The position numbers were made by a program, and so were the translations under genes. DNA of 64,000 nt from Halogeometricum sp. S1BR25-6 (lineage in GTDB: Archaea; Halobacteriota; Halobacteria; Halobacteriales; Haloferacaceae): positions 806,001-870,000 of the forward strand of contig NZ_JAMQOP010000001.1 of assembly GCF_031624495.1 (NCBI RefSeq). The letters are read 5' to 3'. The notes beneath the pieces are model-generated. The model saw nothing but the letters and a program-made list of their open reading frames with translations. It made no database searches and had not been told where the DNA came from. Within the stretch, counting starts at the first letter, position 1; each line of letters begins with the position of its first letter. This document shows positions 1 to 9,039 of this stretch, one piece after another.

Positions 1-73
1 TAGCGCGCGTAGCGGTGGACAGTTGTTTTACTCAAACCATGATATTCGTTGACGAAATCCTCGCCACCCGACT

Positions 74-2161
74 ATGACCGATCCGAAACCAACCACCTGT
101 ATGCGGTGTGCGGTCGGATGCGGCTACCTCCAAGAAGGCGCGGCCCCGGGTCGGGGCGTCGCCGACGTGTCCGGTCACTCCGAGCACCCGACGAGCGGCG
201 GTCGCAAGTGCCGCCGCGGCGTCCGCGAGACGGTCGACCCGAAGGGAGAGCGACTGACGACGCCGCTGATACGACGGGGGGATAGCCTGCATCCGACGGA
301 CTGGGACACTGCCCTCGGTGTCGTCGCCACCCGTCTCATCGAGGCGATTCGCAAGAGTCCGACCAACGTCGCCGTGCTGGGAAGCGGCCAGCAGACGAAC
401 GAGGCGGCGTACGCCCTCGGGAAGGTCGCCCGCGGCGTCTTCGGGACGCCCCACTACGACGCGAACACGACGCTGTGCATGGCGTCGGCCGTCACGGCGT
501 ACTACCAGGCGTTCGGGAGCGACGCGCCCCCGCCGACGTACGACGACATCCCGGAGGCGGACACGCACGTCGTCTGGGGGGCGAACCCGGCCGTCGCCCA
601 CCCCGTCATGTACCGCTGGATTGCGGACAGCGCACGGGACGGCGACCTCATCGTCGTCGACCCGGTGTCGACGAAGACCGCCGCGGAGGCGGACGTGCAC
701 GTCCAACCCGACCCCGGCACCGACCTCGCGTTGGCGCGCGCCGTCCTCGCGCACCTCGTCGAGTCCGACGACGTGGACCAGGCGTTCGTGGACGCGCACA
801 CCGACGGTTTCGAGCGGATGGTGGAGTCGCTTCCGGACGCCGAGACGGCGGCCGCCACCGCCGGCGTCCCCCTCGACCGGGTCGCCGAGGTCGCTTCGGC
901 GCTGGACGCCGCCACGCTACTCTACTGGGGGATGGGCGTCAACCAGAGCGTGCAGGGCACCGCGACGGCGCGGGCGCTCATCGACCTCTGCTTGGCGACG
1001 GGGAACCTCGGTCCGGGGTCCGGGCCGTTCTCCCTGACCGGGCAGGCGAACTCGATGGGTAACCGCGTCTGCGCGTCGAAGGGGACCTGGCCCGGACACC
1101 GGGCGTTCACCGAGGCGGCCAACCGAGAGCGGATGGCCGAGGTCTGGGACGTGCCGCTGACCCGTCTGCCGGACTCCTCCGGTCCCGGGTTCGTGAGCAT
1201 CGTCGACGGACTCGCGCGCGGCGACATCGACGTCTGCTGGACCGTGGCGACGAACCCCGTCGCCGGCATGCCGGACGCCGGTTACGTGAAGAGGGCGCTC
1301 GACGACGCCTTCCTCGTCGTACAGGACGCGTTCCGCTCGGACACGCTGGCGTGCGCCGACGTGGTCCTGCCGGCGGCGACGTGGGGGGAGTCGACGGGGA
1401 CCGTGATGAACATGGAACGCCGCGTCTCGCCGGTGACCGCGGTGAACGCCCCGCCGGGGTCGGCCCGGCAGGACCTCGACATCATCGCGGCCGTCGGCAA
1501 CCGCATCGACCCCGACGCGTTCGACGGTCCCCCGGTGGACCCGGAGTCGGTGTTCGACGAACTCCGGGGGCTGACCGCCGGCACGACGGCGGATATCTCC
1601 GGAATCACCTACGACCGCTTGGAACGGGACCTCGCCGTTCGGTGGCCCGCGCCTGACGAGGACACCGAAGGCGGATACCGGTACTACGACGGCGGGGAGT
1701 GGTCGTTCCACACCGACTCCGGCCGCGCCCAGTTCTCCACCGCGGTGCACAGCGCCGTTCCCGAACCCATCGACGAGGAGTACCCGCTCACCCTCACGAC
1801 CGGTCGGGAATCGGACACCTACAACACCGGCGTCCGAACGCGCGGCGCGGGGGAGACGGACAAACCCACCGCGCGGATGCACCCCCAGACCATCGCGGAC
1901 TGCCTGCTGTCAATCGACCGCGGCGAGACGGTCATCGAGTCGCGCCGCGCCAGCGTCGTCGTCGAGGTCGCACCCAACGACGGCGTTCCGCCGGGCGTCG
2001 TCTGGCTTTCCATCCACAACGCGGCCGCCAACGAACTGACGCTGTCGGCTGTGGACCCCGAGTCGGCCGAACCGAACCTGAAGCAGTGCGCCGTCGCGCT
2101 ACAGGCGCCGGAGCGCGCGCACCCGGAACGCGAACGCGACGCCCCGGTTCTGTCGACGTAG
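74..2161 (+). CDS. nasA: Assimilatory nitrate reductase, molybdopterin oxidoreductase family
   Basis: 695 aa, cytoplasmic. It reduces nitrate to nitrite for nitrogen assimilation, with a bis-MGD molybdenum cofactor and one [4Fe-4S] cluster. Cluster ligands are visible as C9, C12, C16 and C46 (C-x2-C-x3-C-x29-C). The body is a typical molybdopterin oxidoreductase, followed by a molydopterin-dinucleotide-binding domain (about residues 580-690). No Tat signal is present, which argues against a respiratory NarG/NapA type. The NarK-like transporter downstream supports a nitrate role. No nitrite reductase or NasC-type cofactor gene follows; it may lie left of the window. Formate dehydrogenase is the main alternative, less likely given the neighbour. 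Confidence 0.9.
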   Translation: MTDPKPTTCMRCAVGCGYLQEGAAPGRGVADVSGHSEHPTSGGRKCRRGVRETVDPKGERLTTPLIRRGDSLHPTDWDTALGVVATRLIEAIRKSPTNVAVLGSGQQTNEAAYALGKVARGVFGTPHYDANTTLCMASAVTAYYQAFGSDAPPPTYDDIPEADTHVVWGANPAVAHPVMYRWIADSARDGDLIVVDPVSTKTAAEADVHVQPDPGTDLALARAVLAHLVESDDVDQAFVDAHTDGFERMVESLPDAETAAATAGVPLDRVAEVASALDAATLLYWGMGVNQSVQGTATARALIDLCLATGNLGPGSGPFSLTGQANSMGNRVCASKGTWPGHRAFTEAANRERMAEVWDVPLTRLPDSSGPGFVSIVDGLARGDIDVCWTVATNPVAGMPDAGYVKRALDDAFLVVQDAFRSDTLACADVVLPAATWGESTGTVMNMERRVSPVTAVNAPPGSARQDLDIIAAVGNRIDPDAFDGPPVDPESVFDELRGLTAGTTADISGITYDRLERDLAVRWPAPDEDTEGGYRYYDGGEWSFHTDSGRAQFSTAVHSAVPEPIDEEYPLTLTTGRESDTYNTGVRTRGAGETDKPTARMHPQTIADCLLSIDRGETVIESRRASVVVEVAPNDGVPPGVVWLSIHNAAANELTLSAVDPESAEPNLKQCAVALQAPERAHPERERDAPVLST

Positions 2162-2667
2162 CGGCGGCCGTCACTCCGTCCCCCCGTCGTGTCGTCGCGT
2201 CGTCGCTACCAACCGTTCTCCGAACTCGTCCTCGACCCGTTTCGACGACGCCGACAGTTCACCGTCCGACTGACCGTCGGACCGGCGCGACCGCCGCCGA
2301 GACTCCATCATACTCGTCTATTATACTACCTCTTTGGTGTGGATTCTAAACCGTATCTCTCCGAGACTCCGCGACAATTCATTTCAACCCTGTAGGATAG
2401 AATAATAACTCCATCCGAGCGCTCGTTTGAGGGATTCGCATATCTCGGCTCCCAGCCACCTATTTGTCAACCGAATCTCTTATTAACTATCCATGTATGG
2501 CCTCGAACCGTAATGAAGTGTAAGAATAGAAAGTCTGAAGCGAAAGTCGTGAAGGGACGGCACTCGGAACCGGGCGGTCGGTGGACGAACCGGCACGTCT
2601 CGGCCGATTCGCGTCCGGTTCGGTCGGCCACGGTCGGACGTGCGGGCGCCGACGGGCGGACCGGGGG
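2162..2667. other. Long intergenic region with A+T-rich promoter-like blocks
   Basis: About 500 bases between nasA and the transporter gene, long for this gene-dense window. I see no convincing ORF or RNA gene. A+T-rich patches stand out near 2318-2335, 2395-2412 and 2478-2492; TATTAACTAT at 2481-2490 is TATA-like on the plus strand. The transporter therefore probably has its own promoter and a long leader rather than reading through from nasA. Confidence 0.5.
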
Positions 2668-3993
2668 GTGTCGGAAGTGAACAGTCCGATCAAGATGACG
2701 AAGTACCGGACGCTGCTGCTCGCAACCGTCGGATTCAACTTCTCGTTTCTCATCTGGTTCTCCTTCGCGCCGTTCACCGGTCCGATGGCCGACGAGTTCG
2801 GTCTCTCGCTCGCGGAGATCGGAATCCTCGCCAGCGCGGCCATCTGGCTCGCGCCGTTCGGCCGCATCCTGACCGGGTGGCTCTCCGACAAGTTCGGCGC
2901 GCCGACGGTGTTCGCCATCGTGTTGGGCTACGTCGGCGTCTTCTCGATGGCCTCGGCGTTCGCCCAGTCGTACGCGGTGTTCTTCGTCGAACGCCTCATC
3001 GTCGCCACGGCGGGCATCACGTTCGTCATCGGCATCCAGCACGTCTCCGAGTGGTTCGAGGAGGGGGAACTCGGCACCGCCGAGGGCGTCTACGCCGGCA
3101 TCGGCAACGCCGGCGCCGCGGGCGGCGCGCTCATCCTCCCGCGCGTGTTCGGGTCGGGGTGGAACGGGCCGCTGTTCTCGACGAACTGGCGCGCCGCGTT
3201 CTTCTACACCGGCGTCGTCTCCATCGTTCTCGCCGTCGTCTACTACGTCTTCGGCGAGGCGGCCAAGAGCGACGCCAAACGGCAGGCGACGAAGGACAGC
3301 GCGAGCTTCAGGGGCTGGTTCTTCACGGCCACGCGGTACGGCACCGTGGTACTCGCGCTGGCGTACGTGATGACGTTCGGCCTCGAACTGTCGATGAACG
3401 GCTGGCTCGCGACCTACTACCGCGAGGGGTTCAACACGGACAACCTCGTCCTCGCGAGCACGTTCGCGGCCACGTTCTCCGTCGCCGCCGGCCTGCTCCG
3501 CCCCATCGGCGGCTACGTCAGCGACGTGCTCGCGCGGCGAGAGCAGGACATCCTGCCCGTCTTCCAGGGACGCTACCGCGAGCAGTGGACGTTCGTGACC
3601 CTGTGTTTCGTCGTGCTGGCGATGTTCGGGATGACCGCCGCGGGTCTCACCGGACAGGTCCTGCTAGCCGTCGGCGCCGGCTTCCTCGTCGGCACGGCCT
3701 GCGCGCTGGCCGAGGGCTCCATCTTCGCGCAGGTGCCGTCGATGTTCCCCAACAGTTCCGGCGCCGTCGCGGGCGTCGTCGGCGGCATCGGCACCGTCGG
3801 CGGTATCGTCTACCCCCTCGTCTACGCCGCGCCGTACCTGCCGAACCTCCACACCGGCTACTCCGTCGTCGCGGTGTCGATGGTGCCCATCGTGCTCCTG
3901 ACGGCGTGGGTGTTCCAACCGAAAATCGCGAGCGTGGCCAACGAGGCCGGGTTCGTCGGGCAGGGGGAGACGACGGTGACCTCCGACGACTGA
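2668..3993 (+). CDS. narK: NarK-type nitrate/nitrite MFS transporter
   Basis: 441 aa from a GTG start at 2668; an internal ATG at 2695 is an alternative, and an upstream in-frame extension to 2581 is basic and looks non-coding. About twelve hydrophobic segments are seen. MFS motif-A-like stretches occur in both halves ([13 protein letters not shown] and [14 protein letters not shown]). The Gly/Asn-rich stretch AGIGNAGA corresponds to the nitrate signature of the NNP family. It would import nitrate (or exchange nitrite) across the membrane for NasA, 506 bases upstream. A sugar- or drug-MFS is unlikely given the signature and neighbour. Confidence 0.88.
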   Translation: MSEVNSPIKMTKYRTLLLATVGFNFSFLIWFSFAPFTGPMADEFGLSLAEIGILASAAIWLAPFGRILTGWLSDKFGAPTVFAIVLGYVGVFSMASAFAQSYAVFFVERLIVATAGITFVIGIQHVSEWFEEGELGTAEGVYAGIGNAGAAGGALILPRVFGSGWNGPLFSTNWRAAFFYTGVVSIVLAVVYYVFGEAAKSDAKRQATKDSASFRGWFFTATRYGTVVLALAYVMTFGLELSMNGWLATYYREGFNTDNLVLASTFAATFSVAAGLLRPIGGYVSDVLARREQDILPVFQGRYREQWTFVTLCFVVLAMFGMTAAGLTGQVLLAVGAGFLVGTACALAEGSIFAQVPSMFPNSSGAVAGVVGGIGTVGGIVYPLVYAAPYLPNLHTGYSVVAVSMVPIVLLTAWVFQPKIASVANEAGFVGQGETTVTSDD

Positions 3994-4131
3994 CGGCCTC
4001 GGGAGAGGAGTTCGCGCCTCCCGCGTCTGCGACTTTCGAGTTCGGACTTCCGACCGCACTGCAGAACGTTGGATTCTTCGCCGCTTTCGTTCCGTTTCTC
4101 AATCCGTCGCGAGCGCCTGCCGGCGGCCGAC

Positions 4132-4521
4132 TCAGAACTGCTCTGCGGTGTCGACGCCGATGACGACGCCGGCCTCGTCGTTGGCGAACCCTTCGTCGGC
4201 GTCGGCCGTGGAAGCGAACGCCAGTCGCGCCTGTTCGGCGTGGGCGCGGTGGACGGCCTCCTCCACGTCGTCGTCGAACGAGAAGTCGGCGACCACGTCG
4301 TCCCACGCCGCGCGAGGGACGCGATACGCCCGCACGTCGTCGACGGTGACGTGGTCGCCCTCCCGTTCGAACTTCGAGTGTTGACCGAGGAGGGCGGCGT
4401 TGAACTCGACCAGCGCGTCCGCCAACTCGTCGGGGTCGACGCCCGTCTCGTCGGCGGCGCGATGTACGACCGCGTCGTCTATCGGGGCCTCTCGCGTCTC
4501 CGAGGGACTGTCGTCTGACAT
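4132..4521 (-). CDS. Conserved haloarchaeal acidic protein of unknown function
   Basis: 129 aa, very acidic, soluble, with no signal peptide or transmembrane segment and no cysteine. The middle (residues 30-80) is predicted helical and looks folded (LADALVEFNAALLGQHSKFE, then a D/V-rich part). I do not recognise a named domain. It is convergent with the nitrate transporter gene and read in the same direction as the lipoprotein gene upstream of it. Acidic composition and haloarchaeal codon use on this strand support a real gene. Confidence 0.7.
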   Translation of the reverse strand: MSDDSPSETREAPIDDAVVHRAADETGVDPDELADALVEFNAALLGQHSKFEREGDHVTVDDVRAYRVPRAAWDDVVADFSFDDDVEEAVHRAHAEQARLAFASTADADEGFANDEAGVVIGVDTAEQF

Positions 4522-4601
4522 CTGACTGGTGGGTTCGACGGCGGCCTGCCGGTTCGGTCTTTCGGCCCGACGCGCGCCGGCGACCGACCGATGACGCCGG
4601 G

Positions 4602-5588
4602 CTACTCCTCCTCCGCTTCCGTCAAATCGAGCCGGTACTCGTAGTACGCGTTTCCGTATCGGAGCAGGTCTCTCGGCGGGTAGTCGTTCGCGCCGCCGTC
4701 TTTCGTCACGTTGCCGTCGATGTACGCCCGTTCGTTCATCCGCTTCAGCACGGAGACGACGGCGTCGGGGAACGGATGCTCGGCAGTGTACCCCTCTCCC
4801 CGCGCCCGTCGGAACACCTCCCGCTCGGCCGCAGAGAGCGTCTCGGGGTCGATTCGCGCTCCGACGAGGCGTCCGCGGATGGCCTCTTCTATGCCCGTCT
4901 CGGAGTCGGCGACGGGGTCGGCATCCGGACGGTAGACGGCCTCGTGGAACGTCTCGCGGGCGACTTCGACCCGCCAGATTCGGTCCCTGTGGGCGACGCG
5001 CGCGGGGCCGTCGTCGGCGAGGAGTTCGCTCCGGTTCGCAGCGTCGTCATCGCGATAGACGGAGCCGCCGCGTTGGACGAGTCCCCACGGGACGCCGCCG
5101 GCGTTGCCGCGGGCGCGCGCCGCCATGTACGCGATTTGGACCGCCCGTTGGTCGACCTCGGGCAGGTCGTCTCTCTCGACGTACGTCGACTCGTCGGCGT
5201 CGTCGACTCGCCCCGCTTCGGACAGTCGCAGGACGGGATGTGTCACCTCCTCCTCGCCGACGACCACCTCGTCGAGGCGGTAGTACGTTCCGTTCAGTTC
5301 GGCCCACACGGGACCGCTCGTCGGGAACGGCTTCCGGTACTGCGTCGTGTACTCCGTCCCGTTCACGGCCGCCGCGAAGGCCTCCTCGTCCCACGGTGCG
5401 CGCGTCTCGTTCAGGTCTTCGACGTACCTCTCGCGGAGCGTCGACGTGCGGCCGTACAGGTGGAACGTGAGTGTCGCGGGGTCGTCGCCGGCCGCCTCGG
5501 AGAGCCGGTTCGAACACCCGCTCGCGGCCGAGAGGCCGACTACGCCGACGAGCGCGAGGAGCCGTCGCCTGGACGTGGTGGAGGACAT
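4602..5588 (-). CDS. Secreted lipoprotein of unknown function
   Basis: 328 aa. The N terminus carries a twin-arginine motif (SRRRLL, residues 6-11), a short hydrophobic stretch and a lipobox ending SAASGC with Cys25. It is thus probably exported by Tat and lipid-anchored on the outer face of the membrane, as is common in haloarchaea. The mature part is acidic, rich in Asp, Glu, Arg and Tyr, with several N-x-T sequons. No enzyme motif is recognised. It has its own transcription unit; neighbours give no clear function. Confidence 0.8.
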   Translation of the reverse strand: MSSTTSRRRLLALVGVVGLSAASGCSNRLSEAAGDDPATLTFHLYGRTSTLRERYVEDLNETRAPWDEEAFAAAVNGTEYTTQYRKPFPTSGPVWAELNGTYYRLDEVVVGEEEVTHPVLRLSEAGRVDDADESTYVERDDLPEVDQRAVQIAYMAARARGNAGGVPWGLVQRGGSVYRDDDAANRSELLADDGPARVAHRDRIWRVEVARETFHEAVYRPDADPVADSETGIEEAIRGRLVGARIDPETLSAAEREVFRRARGEGYTAEHPFPDAVVSVLKRMNERAYIDGNVTKDGGANDYPPRDLLRYGNAYYEYRLDLTEAEEE

Positions 5589-5764
5589 TCGGTTTCGGAT
5601 TCGCCCAACACGTCAAGTATCTTTGGTATCGTCGGGACTCCAACTCGATTCGCCTCTGAGTCCGGGTCGGTCGGCCGAGGTCGCGTCGCCACTGCCGAGA
5701 TTTCGCGTCGAAAAAAGTGCGGTTCGAGGCCCCGAATCGACCGACGTCCGCGCTCTCGGCCGAG

Positions 5765-6238
5765 TTACGCTGACTGGACGGCGTCCAGCAGTTCCTCGTA
5801 GTCGGGCTCGTTCTCGGGGGAGTCGGCCTCCCACGCGTACGAGACGGCGCCGTCGTCGTCGACGACGTACACCGCGCGGTTTGCGACGCCGTACAGACCG
5901 AGGTCGCCGATGTCGGTTTGGAGGTCGTACGACTGAATCGTCTCCCGGCTCATGTCGCTGACGAGGGGGAACGACAGGTCGTACTCCTCGCGGAACGCGT
6001 TGAGCGAGAACGGCGAGTCGGCGCTCAGCCCGTACACCGACGCGCCGGCGTCCTCGAAGTCGTCGGCGTGCTCCTCCAGAGCCGACATCTCGTTGGAGCA
6101 CGGCGGCGTGAACGCGCCCGGGAAGAACGCGAGCAGGACGGGACCGTCGCCGACGGCCTCGGACAGCGAGAACTCCTCGACCTCTCCGTTCGCGACCTTG
6201 TTCGTGAACTCGGGTGCGTCGTCGCCTTCTGAGACCAT
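5765..6238 (-). CDS. Peroxiredoxin (AhpC/TSA, Bcp-like)
   Basis: 157 aa thioredoxin-fold peroxidase that would reduce H2O2 or organic peroxides. The peroxidatic cysteine is Cys47 in the family position (FTPPCSNE, where TPGCT is commoner). No second cysteine is visible, so it should be a 1-Cys enzyme that relies on an external thiol; gamma-glutamylcysteine, the usual haloarchaeal thiol, is a candidate. It is monocistronic. A TATA-like TTTATC (minus strand, 6262-6267) lies about 25-30 nt upstream of the ATG, consistent with a leaderless mRNA. Confidence 0.9.
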   Translation of the reverse strand: MVSEGDDAPEFTNKVANGEVEEFSLSEAVGDGPVLLAFFPGAFTPPCSNEMSALEEHADDFEDAGASVYGLSADSPFSLNAFREEYDLSFPLVSDMSRETIQSYDLQTDIGDLGLYGVANRAVYVVDDDGAVSYAWEADSPENEPDYEELLDAVQSA

Positions 6239-6443
6239 ACCTCCACGTCGGGCTCTCGGGCGGATAAACCGTCGACAGGACGCCGCTCTCGCCGCCAGCG
6301 GGAGAGCTATATATCGCTCGACGACCCGTATTCAACGTTGTTGCCGACGGACGAGACGGTGCGACCCGGCCGCGTCGGCGCAGCTTCAATATCCGAGCCG
6401 ACGTATCTGAGAGCACCTCCGGTTCGTCCGAAGGATTCCCATC

Positions 6444-6707
6444 ATGAGTACCTCCTACCCCACCCGCGGGACGACCGGCCCGCGCGGCCGACGCACGGCC
6501 CGCGCCGTCCTCGTCGCCGTCGGCCTGTTCGCCCTCGGCGTCCTCGCCAACCTCGTCCTGAGCGTCGCCGTCGCGGTGCCCCTGTCCTCGCGGCCGTTCT
6601 CGTCTGACCGCCGTCCGCGGTTCGGTTTCCGCACGGCGGCGGAGCCGAGGCGGTCCCTTCTCCCGAAGCGTCTCGCCACCGGCGAATCGTTCGGACCGCC
6701 GTACTGA
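6444..6707 (+). CDS. Small putative membrane protein or broken remnant of a larger one
   Basis: 87 aa. Residues 20-47 form one convincing hydrophobic helix after a basic N terminus, resembling the first transmembrane segment of a multi-pass protein such as a CPBP-type protease. From about residue 50 the sequence becomes Arg/Pro/Ser-rich and not acidic, unlike real proteins in this window. It may therefore be the 5' fragment of a decayed gene. A TATATAT patch at 6308-6314 lies upstream. Function unknown. Confidence 0.35.
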   Translation: MSTSYPTRGTTGPRGRRTARAVLVAVGLFALGVLANLVLSVAVAVPLSSRPFSSDRRPRFGFRTAAEPRRSLLPKRLATGESFGPPY

Positions 6708-6743
6708 TAAACGGGTTTCGCACACAAACGGCACGTTCAGGTC

Positions 6744-6760
6744 AGATATCGATAATATCT
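6744..6760. repeat. Short inverted repeat AGATAT-5 nt-ATATCT
   Basis: AGATAT at 6744-6749 and ATATCT at 6755-6760 form a perfect 6-bp dyad around CGATA. A second overlapping dyad (CGATA 6750-6754, TATCG 6760-6764) is nested in it. It lies in the 248-base gap upstream of the small zinc-ribbon gene at 6956 and may be an operator or simply A+T-rich promoter DNA. Confidence 0.35.
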
Positions 6761-6955
6761 ATCGGGTGGTCCCGACGAAGGCCGGCGAGCGGTTTCGCCC
6801 CACCGTCCCCGCTCCGACTGGTCCGACCCGGGAACCCCCCGAGTCGCCGGTCGAGACACACGTCCGAGTCGAGACGCCTCTATACGAAACTACTACGCTC
6901 TCTATCGGCATCCGGAGCGGACAGAGACCGGAACGGGGAGACAACGGCGTCGGGC

Positions 6956-7144
6956 GTGACGGAAACGGTCGTGATGACCTGCGCGGAGTGCGGAGGCGCG
7001 CGAGGACACCGGGTGACGGTCGTCGTCGAATCGGCGCTGACGCGCGGCGGACTCGCGGGGACCAGCGACGAATCCCCCGCACAGCGGATACGGATTCTGA
7101 AGTGCGACGACTGCGGGGAGTTCACGCGGAGCAACGCGCTCTGA
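6956..7144 (+). CDS. Small zinc-ribbon protein
   Basis: 62 aa from a GTG start (an ATG at 6974 would give 56 aa). Two CxxC knuckles, C9/C12 and C50/C53, are spaced as in a rubredoxin-like or C4 zinc ribbon. Such small zinc-ribbon proteins are abundant in haloarchaea, mostly of unknown role; nucleic-acid or protein binding is likely. It is convergent with the radical SAM gene. No operon partner is seen. Confidence 0.72.
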   Translation: MTETVVMTCAECGGARGHRVTVVVESALTRGGLAGTSDESPAQRIRILKCDDCGEFTRSNAL

Positions 7145-7225
7145 GGTTTCTCGGCGGAGACGGAAAGCGACCGGGCAGTTGCCCGTGTGGGTGACGGAAC
7201 GGTCCGGGACGCCGTGCGGCCTCGC

Positions 7226-8953
7226 TCACTCCGCCCGCGGTTCCACCGGGTAGGGGCCGGTGAACTTCGAGAGGTCGACGTCGGCGACGCTCACCTCGTC
7301 CGCGGAGGCGTAGGGTCGGTTGACGACGATGTCGCCGGCGGTGCGGTTGCCGATGCCGGGGATGGAGGTGAGTTCGTCCATGCTCGCCTCGTTCGGGTCC
7401 AGCGGGTGGGGTACGCCCGTCACGGACCGGTAGCCGTGGTCGACGATGGCCACGTCGATGGTCTTTCCCAACTCGCGTTCGCCTGGGATGCCGACGAGGA
7501 GCGGGTAGGTGCCGAGTTGACGGCCGAACGTCCGGCCGTCCTGGTGGTACTCGAGGTGGACGTTCGGGAGGACCGTCCCCGCGGGAGCGACGCGCTTCAG
7601 CATCGGTTGGTCGATCTCCTCGCGCACCTCCTTTTTGTACTGCTGGAACAGTTTCTTGTGCTCGGCGGCGATGTTCGCGCCGTCTTCGGCCATCTCGGTG
7701 CCCTCGAACGCCATCACCTGTCGGATGTTGATGCGGCGGACCATCAGACCGGCGTCGTAGACGCGGTGGAGGAAACGCTTGTTGTGCGCGAACGTCTCCT
7801 CGCGTTCGCCTTTCAGGCCGTGCAGGAGATTGATTCCGGGGAGGAGTTTCGGCAGGCGGTTCGCGGCGCCGTCGCCGTGCGTCGGCGCGTCGGCGGGCGA
7901 CTCGCCGGGGCGCCAGCCGGCCTCCTCGTTGACGATTTTGACCGCCTCGAAACACTCGTCTGCGGTGACGTTCAGCGTGTTCTGCTCCTGCACCACGGGG
8001 TCGGCGGATTCGAGGCCGAACGCGGCGGTGTCGCCTGGCGTATTGTGTTCGGCGATGATTCGGATGCATTCGCGGGACTGCTCGGGCCACTCGACCACCG
8101 TGATGGGATTCATGTTGTCGAGGTGGAGCGTCTCCAGGTCGGGCGCCACCTCGCGAATCCCCTCGTACAGTCGGCGGAGGGCGTCGGGGTTCGGCGCCTC
8201 GCCGTCGCCGCCGAACGCGAGGATGTCGGCCTGTCGGCCGAGGCGGAAGTGCTTTGCCCCCCTATCGGAGAGGTTGCCCACCTCGCGGACGACGGACTCG
8301 GGCGTCCGGAAGGCGGGGTTGCCGTACATCGGTTCGGTGCAGAACGAACACCGGTAGGCGCAGCCACGAGAGGTCTCCATCTCGCAGATGAGGTACTCGG
8401 GGTGGTTGGGGTGCTGTTCGACGACGAACGCCCCCTTCGCGGCCCAGCGGTCCAACTCGTCGTTGTCGCGGTAGCGGTTGTCGAAGCCCTCCAACTCGTT
8501 CGAGACGAGGTCGTACGCCGCCGACTCCACGTCGGCCATCGCGAGGAAGTCGTAATCGAGGTTCCGACGCTCCATCTCCTGGGCGCCGGCGTTCTCCTCG
8601 CCGACGCCGAAGCGGATGGGACCGCCCATCAGGGAGGTGCCGTCGGCGGTCCACGCGAGTTCGCGCACCTCGTCGGGTTCGGCGGGGGTGCCGCCGACGT
8701 ACTTGCCGGGGACGGTCATCCCGCCGATGTATATCATCAGGTCGGCGTCGGCCACGTCGGCCCACTTCTGTCTGTCGTCGCGGAGTTCGTCGATGGTGTG
8801 GTAGGTGACGTTCTCCTCGGGGACGCCGGCGTCGACGAGAGCCCCGGCCGTGAAGCGCGGGTACGTCGAGATGTACGGCGGCACGCCGAAGTGCGCCGGT
8901 TCGTCGACGTAGCCGTCCACGAGCGTTACGGCGAGGTCGGCCGGGTCGGTCAT
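7226..8953 (-). CDS. Radical SAM protein with C-terminal helix-hairpin-helix domain
   Basis: 575 aa. The radical SAM cluster motif CAYRCSFC (C-x3-C-x2-C) is near residues 196-203, so a [4Fe-4S] cluster and SAM cleavage are expected. The N-terminal ~190 residues resemble the accessory domain of B12-binding/UPF0313-type radical SAM enzymes, though no clear cobalamin DxHxxG motif is seen. Residues about 520-555 form a helix-hairpin-helix (SIPGIGNRTAGDIV), a nucleic-acid-binding element. The combination suggests a modification acting on RNA or DNA, or on a bound protein. The family is conserved in archaea; the substrate is not known to me. Confidence 0.85.
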   Translation of the reverse strand: MTDPADLAVTLVDGYVDEPAHFGVPPYISTYPRFTAGALVDAGVPEENVTYHTIDELRDDRQKWADVADADLMIYIGGMTVPGKYVGGTPAEPDEVRELAWTADGTSLMGGPIRFGVGEENAGAQEMERRNLDYDFLAMADVESAAYDLVSNELEGFDNRYRDNDELDRWAAKGAFVVEQHPNHPEYLICEMETSRGCAYRCSFCTEPMYGNPAFRTPESVVREVGNLSDRGAKHFRLGRQADILAFGGDGEAPNPDALRRLYEGIREVAPDLETLHLDNMNPITVVEWPEQSRECIRIIAEHNTPGDTAAFGLESADPVVQEQNTLNVTADECFEAVKIVNEEAGWRPGESPADAPTHGDGAANRLPKLLPGINLLHGLKGEREETFAHNKRFLHRVYDAGLMVRRINIRQVMAFEGTEMAEDGANIAAEHKKLFQQYKKEVREEIDQPMLKRVAPAGTVLPNVHLEYHQDGRTFGRQLGTYPLLVGIPGERELGKTIDVAIVDHGYRSVTGVPHPLDPNEASMDELTSIPGIGNRTAGDIVVNRPYASADEVSVADVDLSKFTGPYPVEPRAE

Positions 8954-9039
8954 GTGGGAAGGGAGACGGTCGACGGGTAAAACGGTGACTACCTCCGAAC
9001 GCGCTTCGAGCGCACGTACGGCGGCGCGTCGTCACCCAC

